In this document: positions 22,426-33,625 of the stretch, one piece after another
Position numbering within the stretch: the first letter of the stretch is position 1
Layout of the letters: every line of letters starts with the position of its first letter
Source of the DNA: Gonocerus acuteangulatus
Lineage: Eukaryota > Arthropoda > Insecta > Hemiptera > Coreidae
Direction of reading: 5' to 3'
NCBI GenBank assembly: GCA_946811695.1
Contig: OX328126.1
Location: 8,322,197-8,386,196 of the forward strand
DNA length: 64,000 bases
Notes under the pieces: model-generated
Told to the model about the DNA's origin: nothing
What the model saw: the letters and a program-made list of their open reading frames with translations, nothing else
The model's database searches: none
Program-made: the position numbers and the translations under genes

Positions 22426-22433
22426 ACTACATT

Positions 22434-22500
22434 GCGACTCGAACCCATCATCTCCCGCATAAGAATCTAAGGCGTTAGCCAATAGACCATAGGGAGACCC
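22434..22500 (-). mobile_element. tRNA-related SINE-B head fragment
   Basis: Minus strand GGTCTCCCTATGGTCTATTG with GCTAACGCC (A box) and GATGGGTTCGAGTCG (B box). It matches the better SINE-B copy at 26717-26947. The 3' body is missing, and the piece abuts the hAT element. Confidence 0.6.
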
Positions 22501-22517
22501 TCCAAAGATTATTAACC

Positions 22518-22518
<1 letters not shown>

Positions 22519-22562
<44 letters not shown>

Positions 22563-23063
22563 GGTCTAAAGAATCTACTTGTATACCCAGTTTCGTCAAA
22601 ATAAGACAAACGGTGTGAATTTGTATATATCTGTCTAGATTCATGAAACAGCCGGCAGAGGCCAGCAGCACAGCCTGCGAGTAGATAGGCTCTTATCAAA
22701 GAAAGGCCAGCGCTCCTTAGTTAGACAGTGACTGTTGATAAAAAATTGAAATGAACTGCATTACATGATTATGTAATGATGTAAAGTCATCAATGAGTTC
22801 GAGTTATTCTAATTATCAAGAACATCAACAAATAAATTTGAGACATTATTAAAAATACCTGTCGATTCAAAATGGCCGTCAGAATCTGAATGGTTCAGTG
22901 TAGCCAATTTTTCTTGAACAAAACTTTTGACCTTTAGAACAAATTTTGAAATTTGACTATTTTGACCTAGGCTAGGAGATTTCTCGTAACAAGACCTCCC
23001 TGTGTACCAAGTGTGGTCAAAATCTGTCAAACAGTGTAAGGAACAAACAGAGAGACACGTAAT

Positions 23064-23126
<63 letters not shown>
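22519..23126. repeat. (TA)n arrays with linked GTCAAAAT...ACAGA boundary sequences
   Basis: (TA)n lies at 22519-22560 and 23069-23126. Next to each is an anchor with AGTTTCGTCAAAATAAG or GTGTGGTCAAAATCTGTC, then GGAACAAACAGAGAGACA. The same anchor appears at 50935-51000 before another (TA)n. This is the layout of a microsatellite-linked interspersed repeat. Confidence 0.6.
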
Positions 23127-24853
23127 CAGGGTGTCCCGTAAATGTCTAGTCATATTGAGAGGGGTGATAGAGGACCCTTAGGGGAACAAAAAATGTTCTA
23201 TGACGATTTCCCGAATTCTCGCCCATAAGGGAGAAAACGTTGTTTTATTGTTTTATCGAGACAAACATGGTTTTTAGAAACATAATCGTTGTAGCTCCGT
23301 CCCAGGTGGTACTACTAGAAAGGGAGTGAAACCAATCGAAAGCTGAGTAAATTTACTATAAGACTAGTTGGGAGTAAACGTAAAAATGAATGAATGTAAG
23401 TATGTATATCTTACAAAAAAAGGCAATTCTAAATTTCCTGACATTTTATTGATATTTCTTTCCAGCGTTACTCCTCAATGGGCAGGATCTGAGATTTCCG
23501 GGTTTCAGAAAAACTTCCTCATTTAACCAGCTTTCCATTCATGTATCACAACCCTGTGTTATTGAAGTATTTGAACGGTTTAAGTACAAAAGTTTAAAAA
23601 AAAACATGGATCTGTGAAAAGAAAATTATATTTTTTTCTTCAGTTTATTCAAAAAGCTGAAGGGAAATATTTATTTTTATAAATGTTTACATAAATATTA
23701 AGTAAATATTTACTTAAAACAATAAAAAAAAATTACTTCCACGGATATAAAAAAAATCTTAAAACAGTAAATAAATAAAATGCACATTTATTTTGAATTT
23801 ATTAATTCGGGTAACTAATACTGGGTCCAGGAGGCGGCCATTAAGGAACCCCAACCATACATTAACCTCAAAAAATATTATTTTTACCCAGATCACGCAT
23901 TTGAACACATTTTTACAGGTACTTATATTTAGAAAACAAATGCTTTACCTTAAATTAATACTGATGGCTACGCTTGTGAAACTCACTGGGATTCTGAGCC
24001 CATGCGTTTTTGTTGTGGTAATTAAAAATTCTATCCCTCATAAATAATATGTGCATAGTCCTGTAAAAATGTGTTCAAATGCGTGATATAGGTAAAAATA
24101 GTAATTTTTGAGATTAATGTATGGTTGGGGTTCCTTAATGGCCGCCTCCTGGACCCAGTATTAGTTACCTGAATTAATAAATTCAAAATAAATGTGTATT
24201 TTATTTATTTACTGTTTTAAGATTTTTTTTATATCCGTGGAAGTAATTTTTTTTATTCTTTTAAGTAAATATTTACTTAATATTTATGTAAACATTTATA
24301 AAAAAAATATTTCCCTTATGCTTTTTGAATAAATTGAAGAAAAAAATATAATTTTCTTTTCACAGATCCATGTTTTTTTTTTAAAACTTTTGTTCTTAAA
24401 TCGTTCAAATACTTCAATAACACAGGGTTGTGATACATGAATGGAAAGCTGGTTAAATGAGCAAGTTTTTCTGAAACCCGGAAATCTCAGATCTTGCTTA
24501 TTGGTGAGTAACGCTGGAAAGAAATATCAATAAAATGTCAGGAAATTTAGAATTGCCTTCTTTTAGTAAGATATACATACTTACATTCATTCATTTTTAC
24601 GTTTACTCTCAACTAGTCTTATAGTAAATTTACTCAGCTTTCGATTGGTTTCACACCCTTTTTAGTAGTACCACCTGGGACGTAGCTACAACGATTATTC
24701 TTCTAAAAAGTACGTTTGTCTCAAAAAAACAATAAAACGACGTTTTCTCCCTTATGGGCGAGAATTCGGGAAATCGTCATAGAACATTTGTTATTCCCCT
24801 AAGGGTCCTCTATAACCCCTCACAATATGACTAGACATTTATGGGACACCCTG
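23127..24853. mobile_element. Mariner-type giant palindrome
   Basis: Ends CAGGGTGTCCCGTAAATG and its inverted partner, flanked by TA on both sides (23125-23126 and 24854-24855), as for Tc1/mariner. The two arms of about 800 bp are near-identical inverted copies around a short centre near 24000. There is no transposase inside. It sits in (TA)n DNA. Confidence 0.8.
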
Positions 24854-24869
24854 TATATATATCATGCTG

Positions 24870-25150
24870 TACCGTATGAAATGTCAGTTTTGGACTATCC
24901 GATTTCCTTCAAATGTCTTGAAACTCTCGTCTTGAAACTGTGTCCTACTCCGAGTTCTTTGGCAAATTTCCTTTGCTTTTTGAGGGACAAGCTTCAATTC
25001 AACCCTTTCCTTCAGGTGGTCATTGTCAAGCTTGATTTCTGGCCTTCCTCGCTCCTCGTTGTCAAGGTCAAAATTTCCACTTCGAAACCTGGAAAACCAC
25101 CGGTAAACAGTTCGATCTCAGAGGATCGTTCTCACAACACAGTACGCAAG
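24870..25150 (-). pseudogene. Mariner transposase N-terminal remnant
   Basis: Minus strand from about 25110 reads VYRWFSRFRSGNFDLDNEER, then GRPEIKLDNDHLKE. This is the second helix-turn-helix and linker of mariner transposases (WFxRFRSGDFDLEDxxRxGRP). Frameshifts follow, with ISRHLKEIG-like sequence near 24920. No DDD catalytic domain remains. It lies just outside the palindrome 23127-24853, whose parent it could be. Confidence 0.75.
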
Positions 25151-25254
25151 TTACTGATAAAATAAAAAGAATAAAAGAGCTTTAATTCTATATGAATAAC
25201 AATGATGTTTGTAAATAATGAAATAAAAAAAGGGAAAGGATTAAATGGGATTAA

Positions 25255-25256
<2 letters not shown>

Positions 25257-25321
<65 letters not shown>
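25257..25321. repeat. (AT)n microsatellite
   Basis: About 32 AT dinucleotides. The following DNA to about 25800 shows no recognisable feature. Confidence 0.9.
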
Positions 25322-25323
<2 letters not shown>

Positions 25324-25808
25324 CGAAAATCTATAAATATATTTTGGTGAATCTTCCTACTTGAATCGATAGTAGTTTTGAAAGAATCCTACTGAATGAA
25401 TCGATTCCATGTTTCCCATGAAAACAAGCCTTTTATGAGATAATGGTTAACTTCCGCTAATGTCGGCGGTGAGATTATCATCAAAATAATTAACTGTTTA
25501 TAATCGGAAATAGGAGAAGGACCAGAAGGATGAAGCATTAGCGACTTACGAGGGTTATTAGACGAAAAGTATGTTTTTCTTTCCGTCAGTAATTCTAAAT
25601 ACCATATAATAACTGTACCATGTCGTAAAAAGGCGATATCCGGCCAATTTCCGGTTATTTCGCTATAATTATCGGCAATTTTAGTTTTTGATTGCTTAAT
25701 TAGACATTTTGTAGTGCAATTATATCAAAGCTCAATGCTTATAGGTCTTCGATCTAGTACTTAGAGAAATACTTTATGTAAGTATCAACTTGGCGTGATT
25801 CCGTTCTT

Positions 25809-25840
25809 TTTTTTATTTTTACGGCGCTTCGACATCTAAG
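25809..25840 (-). mobile_element. Orphan SINE/LINE 3' tail
   Basis: Minus strand GATGTCGAAGCGCCGTAAAA is the common tail of the SINEs in this window. It lies directly before the head of a + strand SINE, head to head with nothing between. Confidence 0.5.
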
Positions 25841-25841
25841 G

Positions 25842-26174
25842 GGGGCGAGGTTAGCTCAGTGGTAGAGCACTGGACTAATAAGTTGGAGGTCCTGAGTTCA
25901 AATCCCGAGCAAGCACTAAAGATTTTTTCTTCTAGTGTCTTCGTTCATGGGTTGAATTCGCTTCCCTAACCGTCCCTAGGCCAACCCAGCCTTTAATTAA
26001 TTTAATAACGGGTACCGTGGTTCTAATGACTCCAGCAGTCGAAGCAGCCAAGGGGAAAATCAGGCGGCCGGAGCATAGTACTGACCACCCTACCTCCCTA
26101 GTGTGCCATATGGTCATGAATCAGTTACCTCTACAGTATTTGCTCCTGGGGCCATTAGCGCCGTAAAAAAAAAA
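25842..26174 (+). mobile_element. tRNA-Ile-like SINE (SINE-A), full length
   Basis: The head 25842-25916 folds like a tRNA: TAGCTCAGTGGTAGAGC (A box), anticodon loop CTAATAA (AAT, as in tRNA-Ile) and AGTTCAAATCCCGAG (B box). A ~240 base body follows (CCCTAGGCCAACCCAGCC, GGGGAAAATCAGGCGGCC). The tail is CCATTAGCGCCG and A(10). Internal Pol III promoter boxes would drive transcription. Three minus-strand copies lie at 26552-27122, 31196-31456 and 37431-37764. Confidence 0.85.
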
Positions 26175-26217
26175 TGATTCTGTTATTATCCCTAGAGTCA
26201 TATGCAAAGATTGGGTA

Positions 26218-26551
26218 TTTTTTCGAAGACCACATTCAGTTACTTGTGAAGTATCTGTGATTTAGCACACGCGCATTACTCATGAACTTTTCTATTGGCT
26301 ATTCCTATGCTGGTAGTAAAGTAACCTTCAGCACTCTAGTCGATCCTACTCGCAAAAATTAATGGACTTATATTAATTTTAGACTAGAGTTTTGATATCT
26401 TCTTGAGCGAGCGTAGGAAGCGGAAACGCATAGCACGTATGCCCATAATGCGAAATAAATATAAAATACAAATATGTTATGTTTATCTTTTACAAGCCTA
26501 AAAGTATTACTTCCAAATACAAGTTATCTAACGGCTAGTTAGATCAGTTCT
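26218..26551. mobile_element. Repeat family A, partial copy
   Basis: Left end GCGAAGACCACATTCAGTTA, hairpin region and GATATCTTCTTGAGCGAGCG as in the copy at 51811-52600. The right end is lost where the SINE at 26552 begins. Confidence 0.6.
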
Positions 26552-26710
26552 GTAACAGGACGCGAGTGCCCTGAGGGGCAGATACTGTAGAGGTATCTGA
26601 TTCACGACCATACGGCACACTAGGGAGATAATGTGGCCAGTACTATGATCCGATCGCCTTATTTTCCCCTTGCTGCTTCGAGGGCTAGAGTCATTAGCAC
26701 CAAGGTACCC

Positions 26711-26786
<76 letters not shown>

Positions 26787-27122
26787 GGCGCATCTACTTC
26801 TAGGTCATTAGCGCCTACATCCAGTGTGCAGCGAGGAATTTTCCCAGCGAGCCTTGAGATGAGAAAATTCCTGCCGGAGGTGGGAATCGAACCCACCATC
26901 TCCCGCTTATGAATCCAGCGTGCTAGCCACTAGACTACGGGAGACCCGGTACCCATTAATAAATTAATTAAAGGCTGGGTTGGCCTAGGGACGGTCAGGG
27001 AGGCCGAATTCAACCCACGAACGAAGACACTAGAGGAAAAAATCTTTAGTACTATGCTCGGGATTTGAACTCAGGTCCTCCAGCTTATTGGTCCAGTTCT
27101 CTACCACTGAGCTAACCTCGCC
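26552..27122 (-). mobile_element. tRNA-Ile-like SINE-A, split by SINE-B
   Basis: On the minus strand the tRNA-like head is 27050-27122 (GGCGAGGTTAGCTCAGTGGT, anticodon loop CCAATAA). The body resumes on the far side of the insertion and ends near 26552. The 13 bp GGTACCCATTAAT at the break is duplicated (26704-26716 and 26948-26960). Confidence 0.85.
26717..26947 (-). mobile_element. SINE-B (tRNA-derived) nested in SINE-A
   Basis: Minus strand head GGTCTCCCGTAGTCTAGTGG with CTAGCACGC (A box), anticodon loop TTCATAA (CAT) and GGTGGGTTCGATTCCCACC (B box). The body has GAATTTTCTCATCTCAAGG, and the tail has GGCGCTAATGACC and GATGCGCCGTAAAA with about 65 A. The D-arm looks like tRNA-Glu while the anticodon reads Met, so the parent tRNA is uncertain. 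Confidence 0.85.
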
Positions 27123-27218
27123 TGTTAAATCTGTAATAACGAAGCCTGACAAATATATAATAAAGTAGTATGTAAAATCAAAGATTTATTTCGAATCTAA
27201 AATGTAGTATGCCAAATG

Positions 27219-27221
<3 letters not shown>

Positions 27222-27289
<68 letters not shown>
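27222..27289. repeat. Poly(A) tract
   Basis: About 68 A, without a recognisable retrocopy body to its left. Length and purity suggest recent origin or slippage. Confidence 0.85.
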
Positions 27290-27291
<2 letters not shown>

Positions 27292-27879
27292 ATAATTCAG
27301 GACTAAGTCAAATATCTGATACAATAAAGTATTCCCATGGAAAAAGGACACGCGGCAAAATAACTTTAAGGCGGTAATACTTTAGTCTGTTAAAACGTTG
27401 TATTGAATAATAATTAGGTGCAGTATCAGCTCCACGATATTACCTTCCGTACAAGATGGGATTATTAAAATGGCTATCGGTCATAATAAAAATGATGGAA
27501 TAATCAATGGAAAAAATGACGTCAGACCACCCCGGCTGTTTTTTCTGGGCTATCCAAGGAGGTAGAGAGCGGGAGTCTACAGCTGATATATCGATAGTAA
27601 CCTATCGAGTACACTTACAAATGATGGCAGTTAGTGATCTGTTCGTTCCTGATTGATGCTCCGCCTATCTAGGAGGCTGTGGTGAAAGGTTAGCTCCTTC
27701 AAGCGGGAGGTGAATTATTGTTATGAATGCATTGCTCCATGGGTGACCCCCTCACTTCATTCTGATTCTATGCAGGTGGAATATATTACATCAGCTGTTC
27801 TTATACTAATTTTGAGGAAGTTATTCCCGATGGTTCTGCCATGTCCAAATTCTCATTTCAAAGAAGAAATCTATAAAAA
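27290..27879. other. Unassigned DNA
   Basis: No recognisable gene or repeat. A 110-codon + strand frame from 27710 runs on into repeat family B, so I do not treat it as coding. Confidence 0.4.
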
Positions 27880-28075
27880 AGTATTTCGTTTAGAGCCATC
27901 TGCTCAAATTCAAGAACATAAATATGCTTCAGGCCCACCCAACAAACCTATGAAGTGTATAGCATATAGTCTCCTTTTTCGTACATGGCCACTGCGCATG
28001 CGCGATCGCCAGGGAACAATTTTTTGTGACACTTTTTTGTAACATTTTCTTTCAGTTTAGTCACCACTAAAGCAT
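27880..28075 (+). repeat. Repeat family B, copy 2
   Basis: CGTTTAGAGCCATCTGCTC, then CATGGCCACTGCGCATGCGC and CACTAAAGCATATTTATGC. Same order as copy 1. Confidence 0.65.
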
Positions 28076-28099
28076 ATTTATGCTAAAATGACCTAAAAC

Positions 28100-28590
28100 T
28101 GATCATCTCCTTTAAGACTAAGGAAGACTTTGACAAGCCAGACAAGGGAGATAGTGTTCAATATTTATAATAACATGTTCAGATAACCCCTGCAGTTCAA
28201 TTTCGCATGCGCGAACGTCTGGGCAGGAATTTCCCCTGCAGTCTCTCTTCTGTTTCGCCATTTGCAAAGCCTTTTAATGATCAAACACTTAACGTGAATC
28301 ACTATGATAACTGATTATGTCTTGTGTAAGACTAGGGAACGCTTTGAGAGGTTAGATAAGGGAGATCGTGTTCGATATTTATTATAGCCTGTTCAGATAA
28401 ACCCTGGAGTTCAATTTCGCATGTGCTATCGTCCGCGGGAGTTTCTCCCTGTACTCTCCCTTCTGATCCGCCATTTGCAAATCCTATTAATGATCAAATA
28501 CATAACGTGAATCACTATTCACTATAAAAAGTGATTATGTCGCGTTTAAGATTAGGGAAAACTTGGTGAGGTTAGATAAGGGAGATAGTG
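28100..28590 (+). repeat. Direct tandem duplication, 214 bp period
   Basis: TGTTCAGATAA(A/C)CCCTG with AGTTCAATTTCGCATG recurs at 28176 and 28390, with GGTTAGATAAGGGAGAT between and after. A third, partial unit ends near 28590. Related sequence appears at 35087-35130. Confidence 0.6.
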
Positions 28591-28892
28591 TATAATGTTT
28601 ATCAATACTTAGCTGAAGGTAAGGAGGAAAAACGTTTTAAATAAAGCTCCTAGTGATAAGGTTATAACAGAGGGAGGTTTTACTGGAAAATTTTCTGCAG
28701 CGGGAATATAGGCCAAGCCCTTTTCCCTCCAACTAAACCATCTATTTGAACAGGCTATAGTTTAAATTGTTTTCAGCCTCAGCTTTGGCTATGTATTGAT
28801 AAACATGAAACACTATCTCCCTTGCCGTCATACTATATGTTGTTCATCAATTGATAAGTAATCAAAGTATAATGTCAACAAATAGACAACCT

Positions 28893-29575
28893 AGATATAA
28901 CCCGTTATCTATAGGTTACCGGTAACAGGAGTTTAACCAGTACAGGTTAAAATTCCTTGTCAATAATAAATGGACGTTAAAATTTAAAAATTTCTCTTTC
29001 CAAGATGTCATTTGGAAACACCCTCTATATTTGCGAGCATTACCAAGAAGTGTTCTGACTGGGGATGCTGATGGGTGAGGAGTCTGTGCAAGGGGGTCGG
29101 GATATTATTACCTCGGATGGACCATCACCAGGTATAGCGTGAACTGGGACAAAATCACAGTTTATTTCTAGTAATTCAAGGTCTGGCATCATAGTGGAAA
29201 TGAACCGCAAATAAAAGTAATATTATGAAATAGATACAGTACGGTATGAGCTGTTCTGTTATCGTCCTAGCAACGCATGCTGCCTAGGCTGTTATCGTCC
29301 TAGCAACGCATGCTGCCTAGGCTGTTATCGTCCTAGCAACGCTTGCTGCCTAGGCTTGCCTGCTCTACCTAACTCAAAATTTAAATCCCTCCAAGAACAC
29401 TTAAAAATTTGAATGTCAAAAAATCCTTTCTCAGTGAGTGTTTACATGCTAAAGGGAGTGTCCATGGAAAATTTCAATTTTTCTGTCAAGTGGTTTGGGC
29501 TGGGTGATAGGTCAGTGAGTGAGTGAGTGAGTGGTACTTCACAAATATATAGTAGACAAGTTTATATGAACCTCA
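28893..29575 (+). repeat. Repeat family C, copy 1
   Basis: Starts CCCGTTATCTATAGGTTACC and includes GTTCTGACTGGGGATGCTG, TCACAGTTTATTTCTAGTAA and a triplicated 33 bp unit (TCGTCCTAGCAACGCATGC) at 29252-29356. Other copies: 29600-29965 (+), 35851-37130 (-), 49690-50200 (-). No protein or TIRs recognised. Confidence 0.65.
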
Positions 29576-29599
29576 ATTAAAATGGTGATTCTTTTGTCC

Positions 29600-29965
29600 C
29601 TCACAGCGTAAACTCTATGAGGGACAGTTTATTTCTAGTAATTCAAGGTCTGCCATCATAGTTGAAATTAACCTCAATTAAAAATAATACTAAGAAATAG
29701 ATACACTAAGGTAACAGCTGACCTGGAATCGTCCTAGCAAAGCTTGCTGCCTAGGCTTGCCTGCTCTAATCAACTAAAAATTCAAACCCCTCTAAAACTA
29801 ATTAAAATTTTGAATATTAAAAATTCTTTTCATTGCGAGTGTTTACATGCTAAAAGGAGTGTCCATGGAAAATGTCAAATTTTTCTGTCAAGTGGTTTGT
29901 GCTGGGCGATGATAGGTCAGTGAGTGGGTGGGTGGTATTTGAGTGGAGATATAGTAGATTTTAAG
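29600..29965 (+). repeat. Repeat family C, partial copy 2
   Basis: Repeats the second half of the copy just upstream: CTCTATGAGGGACAG, TTATTTCTAGTAATTCAAGG and GTCCTAGCAAAGCTTGC. It could be a local duplication. Confidence 0.6.
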
Positions 29966-30507
29966 CAAATTATTCAGGTATGTTGGGTACTCTTCCCAAC
30001 TTCTTAGGAATTTGCTTCGTTTTGCAGCTCCTGCGTGACGGACGTTCTTCAAATTTGATTCTCTGAAACATTCCCATCCGACTACGGAGTACAAACGTCA
30101 CTCCCCTTCATCCTCAGATCCTACTGCCTATATGACACCTGTAGGTCGTTTTGTTTTGATAGGCCGGGAGTCGTAGCTAATTACCACGGTGTAGGGAGCC
30201 CGATGATCAAGCTGTGATGATTCAATGATGATGATGATCATGATGAAGCATCCATCAGAGAAACGCCTCATATCCTGTCACTTCCTTACAGCTTTGATTG
30301 ATGCTTTAATGTAAGAAGGTCCTGGATAGCTCGCCTTCTCAAAGATGAACTTGGACTCTCTAGGCACTGTAATGGCGTTTGTGAGTTTACGATTATTTCT
30401 TGTCAAGTTTAAGCACATCCATGGAAGAATTTTTGAAACATTTGTTCAAATTTTCCATTCAAAGTTCCTACCTTCTAGACTCCAAGACTTATCCTAAGAC
30501 ACCATAC
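29966..30507. other. Mostly unassigned DNA
   Basis: Contains GCAGCTCCTGCGTGACGGAC near 30026, an end motif shared with family E/F (53660, 59955), and a short GATGAT run near 30225. Otherwise nothing recognised. Confidence 0.35.
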
Positions 30508-30519
30508 ATATATTCTTAT

Positions 30520-30625
30520 AAGTACAGATGGAATGGTTGGGATTCGGCTAAATAATTTATTTAGCCGAATCCCAACCATTCCATCTGTACTTATCACCTC
30601 GACGGCTAACTATCTAATCATCATG
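30520..30625. mobile_element. 106 bp miniature hammerhead-element derivative
   Basis: Consists only of the terminal segment (AAGTACAGATGGAATGG with GGGATTCGGCTAAATA) followed by its inverted copy and the fixed end CTATCTAATCATCATG. No ribozyme remains. It is flanked by a perfect 12 bp duplication ATATATTCTTAT (30508-30519 and 30626-30637), so it moved in this form or was trimmed after arrival. Confidence 0.8.
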
Positions 30626-30639
30626 ATATATTCTTATGT

Positions 30640-31195
30640 ATTTCAACACGCTGAATCCGAATCCGGAGTCCGTTTCACTCCACCACGTCAGGTTTAAGAG
30701 CATTTGAAGATCAAATTTCGTATGAAGTCGATAAAGAAGAAATAACTAGAGCTTCCATGATTTTGAGGGTCGCTGAATTCGAATTCGAAGTGGGTGGGTG
30801 GTTTTAAGTTGGAGTAAAAACACCTTTGGTGGTTGGAAATATTTTACGTTTTAATTAGTTATTGTTTTTATTTTATTTTTTCTAATTGCATTTAATAGTA
30901 AAATTATTATTTTAATAAAATAAGGTATGAAAATAAGAAACGTATTGGTAATAGTGTTTCCCTTGGCGAAAATTGAGTAGGTGGGGGAGTCATTTCCGCT
31001 TAGAATACTATCAGTTTCCTGTTGTGGCGCCTACAATTTTCTCAATGAGAAGATATTTTATATTTTTAAAGAAAGGTCAAAACCTACCAATAACTGGTTC
31101 TACTCTTGTGCTAATGACAATAGGGATATGAACGGAACCGCGCTAAGATGACGCAGTTCCTGTGAGTCGGACTTTTTATTTAATCTATAAACAAA
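30640..31195. other. Unassigned AT-rich DNA
   Basis: I see no gene, RNA or known repeat in this stretch. Confidence 0.4.
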
Positions 31196-31456
31196 AAATC
31201 AGTTCCGTAACAGGCCACGAGGGCCCTGAGGGGCAGATACTGATGACTATACGGCACACTAGGGAGATAGTGTGGTCAATACTATTCTCCGACCGCCTGA
31301 TTTTCCCCTTGCTGCTTCGACTGCTAGAGTCATTAGCAACCAAGGTACCCATTATTAAATTAATTAATGTTGGCCTAGGGACGGTCAGGGAGGCCGAATC
31401 CAACCCACGAACGAAGACACTAGAAGAAAAAATCTTTAGTGCTTGCTCGGGATTTA
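31196..31456 (-). mobile_element. tRNA-Ile-like SINE-A, head missing
   Basis: Minus-strand body and 3' part match the copy at 25842-26174. The sequence diverges just inside the B box near 31457, so the Pol III promoter is gone. Confidence 0.8.
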
Positions 31457-31860
31457 ATCTTTTATCGATTGTAATTCCACACGACTCGCCATACCATGAA
31501 TAAAACGCCAATACTTCATCGGTTAGTAATGTAAACGGGTAATACTGAATAAGCTTTCTCTCCTGTCATTGTAGTTTATTCATCACATACAGACTGTGTA
31601 ATATACACACACGGTTTACTGTTATTTAATCGGCCCAATATATAGGAGGCGGTGGAATGTATCTAGTATGCCGTGGGATCGGGAAGGCACTGCCTTTGAA
31701 ATAGGACATGTACGCTCCGAGAAAGGAACTCACAACACCATAATAAATAAAGATCTAAGAGGCGCTGTCTATTCGCGAACCGTTTTCTCAGACATATCTC
31801 TCTTCTCTCACTCTATCTCTCTCTCGGTCTCTTATTCTACCAGCACCATAATGGAGAACT
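31457..31860. other. Unassigned DNA
   Basis: CT-rich near 31790-31835. The 82-codon + strand frame here has no motif I recognise. Confidence 0.35.
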
Positions 31861-31868
31861 TAAAGGGG

Positions 31869-32574
31869 GGGATCTGTTTGCGAATAGTACATCCAGTTAC
31901 TTTAAAGTATCTGTAGTGATTTTAAACAGTGATTTTGGACCTTACTGATTAGCTTAAAAGGTTCTTCGCAGGTTATCTATTACTTCTTTACAGGTTATCT
32001 AAGGTGAGAAACCATATTACATAAATATAGTAATGAATAGTAGTTAAAATCACTGCAATCACTACTAAATGTAACTTTTTTGTATTGCTATATTTATAAA
32101 ATATGGTTTCTAACTAACCCTTAGATAACTTGTATTTGTAAGTAATACTTTTAGGCTAGTAAAGCATGAATGAAAATAAGCAGAATATATTTCAGCAAGC
32201 AATATTTATTAATTAAAAGGTTAATATTGTGAAAAATCAATGGTGATTGTGAAGTTTAGGGGCCTCCTCGCCGATTTTTTTGTCCGGTGGTTCTATAACA
32301 TATTTATATTTTATATTTATTTCACATTATGGGCATACGTGCTATGCGTTTCCGCTCGCTCAAGAGGATATCAAAACTCTAGTCAATCCAACTCGCTAAA
32401 ATTAATAGAGTTCTATTAACCTTAGCGAGTTGGATTGACTAGAGAGTTGAAGGTTACTTTACTACCAGCAACAACCGATAGAAATCCGAATGAGTTATGC
32501 GCATGCGCTGAATCACTGTTATAATCACTACAGATACTTCACAAGTAACTGGATGTGCTCTTCGCAAACAGACC
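31869..32574. mobile_element. Repeat family A, complete copy with TIRs
   Basis: Left GATCTGTTTGCGAATAGTAC and right complement GGTCTGTTTGCGAAGAGCAC. Matching subterminal CATCCAGTTACTT and AGTATCTGTAGTGATT lie in both arms (about 60 bp TIR). The interior carries the GTTGGATTGACT hairpin at 32380-32440. No transposase. No clean duplication is seen at these flanks. Confidence 0.7.
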
Positions 32575-32579
32575 ACACA

Positions 32580-33560
32580 ACAATACTCAAAAATATCTTA
32601 AAAAATGATCAACAATATATTAAGAACTTCTAACAATCTTCAATACCTATCAACGATATCTTCAAAACGTATCAACAATACATTGAGTACTTCTAACAAT
32701 ATTTAAAACTTATCAAGAATATATTGAGAACTTCTAACAATCTGCAGTAATTATCAACAATATCTTCAAAACTTATCAACAATACATTGAGTACTTCTAA
32801 CAATATTTAAAACTTATCAAGAATATATTGAGAACTTCTAACAATCTGCAGTAATTATCAACAATATCTTCAAAACTTATCAACAATACATTGAGTACTT
32901 CTAACAATATTTAAAACTTATCAAGAATAAATTGAGAACTTCTAACAATCTGCAGTAATTATCAACAATATCTTCAAAACTTATCAACAATACATTGAGT
33001 ACTTCTAACAATATTTAAAACTTATCAAGAATAAATTGAGAACTTCTAACAATCTGCAGTAATTATCAACAATATCTTCAAAACTTATCAACAATACATT
33101 GAGTACTTCTAACAATATTTAAAACTTATCAAGAATATATTGAGAACTTCTAACAATCTGCAGTAATTATCAACAATATCTTCAAAACTTATCAACAATA
33201 CATTGAGTACTTCTAACAATATTTAAAACTTATCAAGAATAAATTGAGAACTTCTAACAATCTGCAGTAATTATCAACAATATCTTCAAAACTTATCAAC
33301 AATACATTGAGTACTTCTAACAATATTTAAAACTTATCAAGAATAAATTGAGAACTTCTAACAATCTGCAGTAATTATCAACAATATCTTCAAAACTTAT
33401 CAACAATACATTGAGTACTTCTAACAATATTTAAAACTTATCAAGAATAAATTGAGAACTTCTAACAATCTGCAGTAATTATCAACAATATCTTCAAAAC
33501 TTATCAACAATATCGAGCACTTATCAACAATATTATGAATAATTATCAACAATATCACGA
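32580..33560. repeat. 104 bp satellite, about 8-9 copies
   Basis: TCTGCAGTAATTATCAACAA recurs at 32741, 32845, 32949, 33053, 33157, 33261, 33365 and 33469, exactly 104 apart. Each unit is itself three related ~35 bp pieces built on ATCAACAATA and ACTTCTAACAAT. Only a few substitutions (AATATATT/AATAAATT) distinguish copies, so homogenisation is recent. Confidence 0.92.
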
Positions 33561-33574
33561 CAATCACTTAACAG

Positions 33575-33625
33575 AATGACGACAGATACTTAACAGAAAG
33601 TAACTGGATGTGGTCTTTGCAAAAA
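33575..33625. mobile_element. Repeat family A terminus beyond the satellite
   Basis: AAGTAACTGGATGTGGTC, then TTTGCAAAAA, the same right end as at 32545-32574. The satellite lies between two copies of the same terminus and was probably generated inside a family A member. Confidence 0.65.

Noticed and set aside
25842..25916. A tRNA-Ile gene
   Set aside because: The tRNA-like fold runs directly into a SINE body and A-tail that recur on the minus strand at 26552-27122 and 37431-37764. The acceptor ends do not pair well. It is the SINE head.
26670..26912. Phenylalanine-rich open frame
   Set aside because: Created by the T-run tail of the nested SINE-B.
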